DNA of 64,000 nucleotides from Enterococcus quebecensis. Its GTDB lineage: Bacteria; Bacillota; Bacilli; Lactobacillales; Enterococcaceae. Position 1 is the first letter of the stretch; each line of letters opens with the position of its first letter. The notes beneath the pieces are model-generated. The model had not been told where the DNA came from. It searched no databases and was given only the letters and a program-made list of their open reading frames with translations. The stretch is from positions 1 through 64,000 of the forward strand of contig NZ_MIKB01000003.1 of the NCBI RefSeq assembly GCF_001730365.1, written 5' to 3'. Both the position numbers and the translations under genes were made by a program. Of the stretch, positions 57,871 through 64,000 are shown in pieces.

Positions 57871-59142
57871 TTATACAACTAATGTTCGTTCATTACTAAA
57901 TTCTTCATATGTTTTGTTTATTGCAATGTCTTCCAAGGTTGCCACCAATGTATGAACTTCTTCATACGTATTATACAAAGCTATTGGTGCCAAACGGATA
58001 ACATTCGGTTCTCTGAAGTCTGGAATGATGTTGTTTTTTTTCAACGCCTTGCAAATACGATAAGCTTCTTCGTGTTCTAAACAAACGTGACCGCCTCGCT
58101 TACTATCTTCGCGAGGATTTCCAACAGTGTATCCATATTTCGCAAGTTTTTCATCGATTAAATACATTAAATATGCTGTGATGGATAATGATTTCTCTCG
58201 AATCTTGTCCATACCTATTTCGTTAAAAATAGTTAATGTTCCTTCTAAAGGAGCCATCGCTAAGAAGCTAGGTGAGCCGATTTGCCAACCACTAGCATCG
58301 TGTTGATGTTCAAATTCATGTTTTAATTCGAACTGGGTATCGTCTTTGTTTCCCCACCATCCTGCTAGTCCTGGTGTTTCTTTAAAGTGTTTCCTATTCA
58401 TATAAAGTCCCGCAATAGATCCTGGGCCTGCAGATAAATATTTATACGTACACCAAACTGCAAAATCAGGATCAACATCCTTAAAATCCATAGGTACTGC
58501 GCCAATTGCGTGGCACAAATCCCAACCTATTAGGATACCTCTTTGGTGTGCTGCTTCTGTCACACGTTTCATATCCAATACTTGAGAACTACGGTATAAA
58601 ACAGTTGGTAAAAGAATGATTGCTACGTCCTCAGTCATCGCTTCAATAACTGCGGATTCATCAATGAGACGTCCGTCCGAACTTTTTACCACTTTTACCG
58701 CCTCACTTGGATCATAACCACGTAATCGAACTTGACTATCTATTGCATAACGATCTGTTGGAAAATTTAAATCATCAACTAAAATTTTGTATCGATCTTT
58801 TGTTGGTTTATATAATGTACTAATACATTGATGGATATTGGTTGTTGTACTTCCTGTAATTACTATTTCATCTGGATAAGCATTAATCAAAGGTGCTGAC
58901 ATCTCACCTAGTTTACCAGCGTAATGAAACAAAGCATCCCATAATTTAATTCCTTCTTTTTTCCAAATATCTAGCATATTAAGCAATGCTTTTTCGGCAT
59001 CTTTAGACGCTAAACCTAGTGAATTACCGTCCATGTAGATTTCTCCCGGTTGAACATAAAATCGATCTCTAACGTTTTTAAGCGGGTCTTTACGATCCAT
59101 TTCTTTTGCAAATGCACTATCTGTTTGAAATATTCTTTCCAT
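57871..59142 (-). CDS. kynU: Kynureninase
   Basis: KynU is a PLP enzyme that cleaves L-kynurenine to anthranilate and L-alanine. The Schiff-base lysine is Lys234 in WCTYKYLSAGPGS. Asp208 and His211 lie in WDLCHAIGAVP, and VQPGEIYMDGNSLGL, GSTTTNIHQC and DDLNFPTDRY are further family motifs. The 423 residues match bacterial KynU, and it is intact. GGAAGGTG precedes the ATG. No tryptophan dioxygenase or formamidase gene is present, so external kynurenine is the likely substrate. Confidence 0.96.
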   Translation of the reverse strand: MERIFQTDSAFAKEMDRKDPLKNVRDRFYVQPGEIYMDGNSLGLASKDAEKALLNMLDIWKKEGIKLWDALFHYAGKLGEMSAPLINAYPDEIVITGSTTTNIHQCISTLYKPTKDRYKILVDDLNFPTDRYAIDSQVRLRGYDPSEAVKVVKSSDGRLIDESAVIEAMTEDVAIILLPTVLYRSSQVLDMKRVTEAAHQRGILIGWDLCHAIGAVPMDFKDVDPDFAVWCTYKYLSAGPGSIAGLYMNRKHFKETPGLAGWWGNKDDTQFELKHEFEHQHDASGWQIGSPSFLAMAPLEGTLTIFNEIGMDKIREKSLSITAYLMYLIDEKLAKYGYTVGNPREDSKRGGHVCLEHEEAYRICKALKKNNIIPDFREPNVIRLAPIALYNTYEEVHTLVATLEDIAINKTYEEFSNERTLVV

Positions 59143-59222
59143 TATCTGTCACCTTCCAAGTTTTTTTATTTAAAAGAAGCTATTCTTATACAAGAAAAAT
59201 ACCTCTCATCAGAACAAACTAA

Positions 59223-60410
59223 TTATGATAACCTATTACTTCTGTTGAATTTTGCGAATCCAAAAACTGCTAAGAGTGCCATAAACCCTACACCAACAAG
59301 CAAATAGATAGCCACTGTCCACGACCCACTCACCTCACTAACTTTCGTTACTATAGGGGTACCAATGAAAATTCCGATATAATAAAATAAGTTAATAAAC
59401 GAAATACTTACACCAATCAATCGCTCTTGTTTCACAATTTTCGGGGCTAATATCATCACACATGAAGAAGACAAGCTAGCGCCAGCCGAAAGTGTAAAGA
59501 GCTGTGCAATAAATGTGAAACTGCTTGACAAATGTGCCATCCAAAACGTTGCTATCAACATCAGTATAAAAGAACAAACAATAATGCCTCGTCCTTTCTT
59601 CGTCCGATCAATCAAAAAGCCAGCCAATGCACCAAATGGAATACCGAACAAACCAAAATAGCCGGCATAACTATTTGCTAAAGGTTCTGATAATCCGTAA
59701 TTTTGGGTATAAATCAGCGGATAAAGATTGATAAACGCAAACAATATGAAGGCCATACAGCCTTGAGCAAATGCTAACAACCAAATTGATCTATTTTCTA
59801 TCGCTCTTTTAATTGAATCCTGTTCTTTTTTTTGGTCGGAAATGGGCGTTTTTTCTGGCTCATCTAACAAAATAAGATACAAACATAAAGAGAGAACAGA
59901 TAAGCCTGCAATAATCCACCAGAGCGAGCGGAGTCCATAGATTTGGGATAAAGGTTTAAACAAATTCATTGCTAACATTGAACCTAATGCAGAAAAGGTT
60001 CCCCAAAGACCTGTTGCAATGCCACTTTCTCCATCTTTGAACCAAAAATTGATTAAAACAATTCCTACCATGATAATCATTGAAAATGAGATACCTTCAA
60101 TCGCTCTTGATAGTAATAACAGCCAAAAAGCATTCGAAAAAGCGCCCATAATATTTCCAATTGCCAAACACCCCATTAAACCTACTAACAATTTTTTTGC
60201 ACCAAAACGTGTAACTAAGGCACCGCCAGGAATTGCTAGAAAAATACCAGAAACTGTAAAAATTGACATCAACCATGAAACCATTGACAGACTTACACCT
60301 AAATCTTGACCTAATTCACTTTGAATCGGTACCAGTTTCAATTGACTCAAGGAAACAATTACTCCACCTGCGTACAATAACAAAAATTTTAACCACCTGT
60401 TTCTCACCAT
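59223..60410 (-). CDS. MFS transporter of the kynurenine cluster
   Basis: The 395-residue protein has twelve membrane segments and major-facilitator signatures: the loop 2-3 motif GGALVTRFGAKKL, the intracellular LLDEPEKTP loop between halves, and AGFLIDRTKKGRGI in loop 8-9. It resembles CynX/NimT-type or oxalate/formate-type carriers. Co-transcription with kynU (80-base gap) suggests it moves kynurenine inward or anthranilate outward; direction is not deducible. The ATG at 60410 follows AAAGGAG at eight bases. Confidence 0.88.
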   Translation of the reverse strand: MVRNRWLKFLLLYAGGVIVSLSQLKLVPIQSELGQDLGVSLSMVSWLMSIFTVSGIFLAIPGGALVTRFGAKKLLVGLMGCLAIGNIMGAFSNAFWLLLLSRAIEGISFSMIIMVGIVLINFWFKDGESGIATGLWGTFSALGSMLAMNLFKPLSQIYGLRSLWWIIAGLSVLSLCLYLILLDEPEKTPISDQKKEQDSIKRAIENRSIWLLAFAQGCMAFILFAFINLYPLIYTQNYGLSEPLANSYAGYFGLFGIPFGALAGFLIDRTKKGRGIIVCSFILMLIATFWMAHLSSSFTFIAQLFTLSAGASLSSSCVMILAPKIVKQERLIGVSISFINLFYYIGIFIGTPIVTKVSEVSGSWTVAIYLLVGVGFMALLAVFGFAKFNRSNRLS

Positions 60411-60459
60411 AAAGAATACTCCTTTTTGGTCCGTCTTTTTAGTTTGAAGAAACAATAGA

Positions 60460-60471
60460 TTTACTAGTAAA
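60460..60471. promoter_or_regulatory. 12-bp palindrome in the kyn leader
   Basis: TTTACTAGTAAA is a perfect dyad between the - strand promoter and the MFS start. It is a candidate operator for the divergent AsnC/Lrp regulator. Confidence 0.35.
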
Positions 60472-60521
60472 CCTTTACCAGCTCTTAAGATAAGATAATC
60501 ATAACGAATTTTATGAGTTGT

Positions 60522-60550
60522 TGTATATAGAAATATGAATAAAATGTAAA
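60522..60550 (-). promoter_or_regulatory. Promoter of the kynurenine operon
   Basis: On the - strand TTTACA (60545-60550) and TATACA (60522-60527) are 17 bases apart. It lies 110-140 bases before the MFS start and overlaps a cre site. Confidence 0.6.
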
Positions 60551-60559
60551 CGTTTTCTT
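60544..60559. promoter_or_regulatory. Candidate cre (CcpA) site over the kyn promoter
   Basis: ATGTAAACGTTTTCTT matches the cre consensus at 15 of 16 positions and covers the -35 of the kyn promoter, the place expected for glucose repression. Confidence 0.6.
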
Positions 60560-60744
60560 TTCATATTAGAAAATGTATGCCAATTATTTTTACAGTATGA
60601 AATAAAATCCTTCATAACTGCTATTTTTTTGCTATAAAGTTCAAAAATGTTCGATAACTCTAAAGCTACTATAGAAAAATGGGCACTTTTCCTCTATAAT
60701 TAATATACTGATTTAGCATAACAGCATCTAAAGGAGGTATACCA

Positions 60745-61182
60745 TTGGATAAAACTGACCGTAAACTTTTGAAAATTCTCCATGAAAATTCACGAATTTC
60801 GATTGTGGAATTGTCTCAAAAAATTAATTTAAGTCGTCCTAGTGTTAAGGAGCGTATCAATAAGCTAGTTGAGCAAGGAATCATCACAAATTTTACAATT
60901 CAAGTTTCATTGGAACAAGTCAAACAATCAATAACCTTCTTCACTGAATTAAGTCAAGTAACAATTTCTGTTGAAAAAACCTTAAAATTATTAAAAGACA
61001 GTCCTTATGTAAATGAAATTCATATTGTTAGTGGTGATGTGAATTATTTGGTGAAAGCAACTGTCGCTAATACAACTGAAATGAGAGATTTACTTGCTAA
61101 TTGGATGAAATTTGCTAATGTTAAAAGTTCGATTGTTTTAGAATCAGCACTAGAAAACCGACTCTATTTAGATATGGACTGA
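60745..61182 (+). CDS. AsnC/Lrp-family transcriptional regulator
   Basis: The 145-residue regulator starts DRKLLKILHENSRISIVELSQ with a helix-turn-helix (LSQKINLSRPSVKERINKLVEQGII). A RAM ligand-binding domain (VNEIHIVSGDVNYLVKATVANTTEMRDLL) follows. A TTG start is preceded by GGAGGT. It is divergent from MFS-kynU-ald and should control it. In Pseudomonas and Burkholderia an AsnC-type protein, KynR, activates kynurenine genes, so kynurenine is a sensible ligand here (inference). A TATAAT lies at 60695-60700. Confidence 0.92.
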   Translation: MDKTDRKLLKILHENSRISIVELSQKINLSRPSVKERINKLVEQGIITNFTIQVSLEQVKQSITFFTELSQVTISVEKTLKLLKDSPYVNEIHIVSGDVNYLVKATVANTTEMRDLLANWMKFANVKSSIVLESALENRLYLDMD

Positions 61183-61254
61183 CCAAATAATTTACTTAGC
61201 CTATAATAGTTACTTTCAGCTTCATATTGTGAATATATTCACTTAGATCCTCCG

Positions 61255-61287
61255 TAAAAAAAAGAGCCATAATATTATCAGCTCTCT
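61255..61287 (-). terminator. obg terminator
   Basis: A GAGC/GCTC stem (61264-61267 with 61281-61284) with an inner ATAATATTAT dyad and a T8 run on the - strand, shortly after the stop. Confidence 0.65.
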
Positions 61288-61303
61288 TCTCCTATCTATT
61301 GTG

Positions 61304-62617
61304 TTAATCTACAAATTCAAATTCATATTCACCAATTCGAACAATATCCCCATCTTTAGCACCACGAGCACGTAATGCTTCATCAATACCCATGCCACGT
61401 AATTGACGTGCAAAGCGCATCACACTTTCATCATGTTCAAAGTTGGTCATCTGGAATAGTTTTTCTAATGATTCTCCAGATAAAATCCAAGTAGCATCTG
61501 AATCGCGATCAATCGTAAATTCTGGGCCTTCTGGTTGGAAACCGTAATGAACAGTATCTTCCACAATTTCTTCTTCATATAACGGAAACTCCGGCGTCAC
61601 ATCTAACAAATCAGCAGTTGCGTTAAGTAATGGCTCAATTCCTTTACGTGAAACTCCAGAGATCGGGAAAATAGGTAGATGATCTGCATATTCATCTGTG
61701 CGTTCTTTTTCAAGTTGTTCTCTGAATTTCTTCAAATTTTCTTCTGATTCAGGCATATCCATTTTATTTGCTACAATAATTTGCGGACGTTCCATCAAGC
61801 GTAGATTATGAGATGCTAATTCTTTGTTGATTGCTAAATAATCTTCGTAAGGATCGCGCCCTTCCATTCCGCTCATGTCTATCACATGCAAAATAACTCT
61901 TGTTCGTTCAATATGACGTAAAAACTGAGTCCCAAGACCAACACCTTGAGATGCGCCTTCAATCAAACCTGGTAAGTCAGCTGCAGCGAAACTACGGCCA
62001 TCACTTGTTGAAACCATACCAAGATTTGGCACCAATGTTGTAAAGTGATAGGCACCTATTTTAGGTCTAGCAGATGAAATAACAGACAGTAATGTAGATT
62101 TCCCTACAGATGGGAATCCCACTAAGCCAACATCGGCCAAGACTTTCAGTTCTAATTCGATTTTTCTTTCTTGACCTGGTTCACCATTCTCGGCAATTTC
62201 CGGAGCTGGATTTTTAGCTGATGCAAAACGAATATTCCCACGTCCGCCACGTCCGCCTTTAGCTACAGTCAGTGTTTGACCATTTTCGATTAAATCTCCA
62301 ATTAATGTACCTGTCTCAGCATCACGAACCGTTGTGCCTGGTGGAACTTTAACAAATGTATTTTCAGAGCCACGCCCGTGCATTCCTTTGCTCATTCCAT
62401 TTTCACCTGGTTGTGCTTTAAAATGACGATTGAAACGAAAATCCATCAGTGTACGTAATCCCTCTTCTACGACAAGGATCACATCTCCTCCTTGACCGCC
62501 ATCTCCACCAGCAGGCCCGCCGTCCGGCACATATTTTTCTCTACGAAAGGCCACCATTCCGTCGCCACCTTTACCGGCTTTGACATCAATTGTTACCTGA
62601 TCTAAAAACATGGACAT
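61304..62617 (-). CDS. obg: GTPase Obg
   Basis: Obg is an essential ribosome-associated GTPase. The Gly-rich N-terminal OBG fold spans about residues 1-158 ([27 protein letters not shown]). The P-loop GFPSVGKS (167-174), G3 [10 protein letters not shown] and G4 NKMD follow, and a C-terminal OCT domain starts near residue 360. The 437 residues fit. AGGAGG lies seven bases before the ATG. Confidence 0.97.
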   Translation of the reverse strand: MSMFLDQVTIDVKAGKGGDGMVAFRREKYVPDGGPAGGDGGQGGDVILVVEEGLRTLMDFRFNRHFKAQPGENGMSKGMHGRGSENTFVKVPPGTTVRDAETGTLIGDLIENGQTLTVAKGGRGGRGNIRFASAKNPAPEIAENGEPGQERKIELELKVLADVGLVGFPSVGKSTLLSVISSARPKIGAYHFTTLVPNLGMVSTSDGRSFAAADLPGLIEGASQGVGLGTQFLRHIERTRVILHVIDMSGMEGRDPYEDYLAINKELASHNLRLMERPQIIVANKMDMPESEENLKKFREQLEKERTDEYADHLPIFPISGVSRKGIEPLLNATADLLDVTPEFPLYEEEIVEDTVHYGFQPEGPEFTIDRDSDATWILSGESLEKLFQMTNFEHDESVMRFARQLRGMGIDEALRARGAKDGDIVRIGEYEFEFVD

Positions 62618-62639
62618 ATTTTGTCCTCCTATCTAAAAA

Positions 62640-62692
62640 GGTTGGGACACAAGTTATTCAGCCTTTTTAAAAAGGACTACTTGCGTCTCACC
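62640..62692. repeat. Structured intergenic repeat beside obg
   Basis: GGTTGGGACACAAGT (62640-62654) pairs imperfectly with ACTTGCGTCTCACC (62679-62692), enclosing a perfect CCTTTTTAAAAAGG dyad (62662-62675). It looks like the gGTTGgGACa-type dyads scattered between genes of low-GC Gram-positives. Confidence 0.5.
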
Positions 62693-63115
62693 GTTTATTC
62701 TTTTGTAAATGATAAAAGTTGTTTTAAAGCCTTTCTTATTGTAAAGGTTAAACTGAGATTTGTCTAGCCAAATTCGCTTTTATGAGCTAGAATTTGAAGC
62801 AACAATTGATGTGGAGATTGCAGCTTCAACCATTGCCTGCTCTTGAGTTATCTTCATTGTAACGGTTAGTACAGATATATTTATATCAATAGTAGATAAA
62901 AAATGCATTTCTTCGTTGATTCACAGTCCTAAAGCTAACGATTTGTGAAAAAAACGTAGATTTATTTTTTCTAACTATTCTACTAATGATGAAAAATTAA
63001 TCTGTTTTAATGAACTTAAAAAAGCTACTATCACAAAGCTATTGTAAACATCTAGTTTACATCAACCACCTAAAATAAAAGACAAGATTTTTGACAAATA
63101 CTTTAAATGCGTTCA

Positions 63116-63124
63116 TGCTATAAG
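63116..63124 (+). promoter_or_regulatory. Possible extended -10 promoter of gap
   Basis: TGCTATAAG fits TGnTATAAT with one change. The perfect TTGACA at 63091-63096 is 22 bases from its hexamer, too far for a normal pairing. Confidence 0.35.
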
Positions 63125-63262
63125 CATATCGTATGTATCGTTTTTTTAACTTAGCGGTTAGACTGCATTATTTCTTTAAACGTTGTCAAGCTCTATAGGT
63201 TCGTTCATAAAATAACGTATAGAGTATCACTTGCTCTTAATTATCAAAGGAGGAAATTTAGT

Positions 63263-64000
63263 ATGACAGTAAAAGTAGGTATTAATGGATTTGGACGTAT
63301 TGGTCGTTTAGCATTCCGCCGCATCAAAGAAGTTTCCGATGATATTGAAGTTGTAGCAATCAATGATTTGACTAGCCCAACGATGTTAGCACAGTTGCTG
63401 CAATTTGACTCTACTCATGGAACGTATCCTGGTAAAGTAACAGCGACTGATGATGCAATTGTAGTTGATGGTCAAAGAACAAAAGTTTATGCAGAAGCTG
63501 ACGCAAGTAAATTAAAATGGGTCGAAGAAAATGGTGTCGATATCGTTTTAGAATGTACTGGTTTTTATACATCAGAAGCTAAAGCTAAAGCCCATATAGA
63601 GGCAGGTGCTAAACGTGTTGTGATTTCAGCTCCTGCTGGTGATATGAAAACGATCGTTTATAACGTTAATGATGACACTTTAACTGCTGATGATACAATT
63701 ATCTCAGCAGGCTCATGTACTACTAACTGCTTAGCACCGATGGCTTATTTTTTAAACAATGAATTTGGCATTGAAGTTGGTACAATGACAACGGTTCATG
63801 CCTACACCTCAACTCAAATGTTACTAGATGGTCCTGATAGAAGCGGTAACTTGAGAGCTGCTCGTTCTGCTGCTGACAATACTATCCCCCATTCAACAGG
63901 TGCAGCAAAAGCAATTGGTTTAGTTATTCCAGAATTGAATGGAAAACTGCAAGGTCATGCTCAACGTGTGCCAGTTGTTGATGGTTCATTGACTGAACTA
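63263..64000 (+). CDS. gap: Glyceraldehyde-3-phosphate dehydrogenase (3' end outside the window)
   Basis: The first 246 codons are visible and the frame stays open to the end. The NAD-binding start is [17 protein letters not shown], Asp35 in AINDLT favours NAD over NADP, the catalytic Cys152 is in SAGSCTTNC and His179 in [10 protein letters not shown]. It catalyses the oxidative phosphorylation step of glycolysis. AAAGGAGG precedes the ATG. It stands after a long leader rather than behind cggR; whether pgk follows cannot be seen. Confidence 0.97.
   Translation, partial: MTVKVGINGFGRIGRLAFRRIKEVSDDIEVVAINDLTSPTMLAQLLQFDSTHGTYPGKVTATDDAIVVDGQRTKVYAEADASKLKWVEENGVDIVLECTGFYTSEAKAKAHIEAGAKRVVISAPAGDMKTIVYNVNDDTLTADDTIISAGSCTTNCLAPMAYFLNNEFGIEVGTMTTVHAYTSTQMLLDGPDRSGNLRAARSAADNTIPHSTGAAKAIGLVIPELNGKLQGHAQRVPVVDGSLTEL

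Larger units (their letters stand above)
62618..63262. other. Long intergenic region between obg and gap
   Basis: The 645 bases hold no gene I can support; frames are short and broken. Notable parts are the structured repeat at 62640-62692 and a TTGACA at 63091. A TGCTATAAG (extended -10, 63116-63124) sits 19 bases beyond the TTGACA. A CTCTATA/TATAGAG leader hairpin lies at 63191-63224. No cggR gene precedes gap here. Confidence 0.5.

Noticed and set aside
63166-63190. cre-like sequence (TTTAAACGTTGTCAAG) in the gap leader
   Set aside because: Three mismatches, including the conserved TG, make it too weak to list.

Overview
The window is chromosomal DNA from a low-GC Gram-positive coccus of the Lactobacillales, almost certainly an Enterococcus. 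The NADH peroxidase (6808-8151) matches the E. faecalis enzyme closely from memory. The gene orders parE-parC, xerC-hslV-hslU-codY, dprA-topA-trmFO and lepB-rbgA-rnhB are typical of enterococci and related Firmicutes. Strong Shine-Dalgarno sites, TTG/GTG starts and intrinsic terminators with T-tracts fit as well. The kynureninase cluster is not something I associate with E. faecalis, so another Enterococcus species is plausible (inference).

Left part (1-15700), mostly + strand and accessory in character. It opens inside a cell-wall-anchored surface protein made of 90-residue Ig-like repeats. Then come a solitary metA, a permease/amidohydrolase pair behind a cre-like site, NADH peroxidase, a secreted protein with a His/Cys layout, a transposase relic, a GNAT acetyltransferase and a P-type cation ATPase. 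Cardiolipin synthase (- strand) and a UPF0316 membrane protein close it.

Middle part (15760-43010), almost all - strand, is a housekeeping core. It holds pyrophosphatase, pyruvate formate-lyase and its activase, topoisomerase IV, an aldose-epimerase-like protein and the xerC-hslVU-codY group. It continues with trmFO, topA, dprA, rnhB, rbgA, lepB, a carboxy-terminal protease, and the yozE-msrA-ypmS-ypmR group. plsY is the only + strand gene here.

Right part (43200-64000). A DegV protein and a divergent HlyIII-family protein are followed by a 66-residue membrane protein whose promoter carries two SOS (LexA) boxes. Then come apt, recJ, a LapA-domain protein, an SDR, RNase Z, a two-component system and a DUF1269-like protein. 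A three-gene module of VTC-domain, DUF4956 and Cthe_2159-type proteins follows. Next is a kynurenine module: MFS transporter, kynureninase and alanine dehydrogenase, with a divergent AsnC/Lrp regulator. obg and the start of gap end the window.

The three most interesting units are the predicted kynurenine-salvage operon (56735-61182), the VTC/DUF4956/Cthe_2159 surface module (53256-56606), and the SOS-controlled mini membrane protein (44926-45201). I saw no tRNA, rRNA, CRISPR array or intact insertion sequence.
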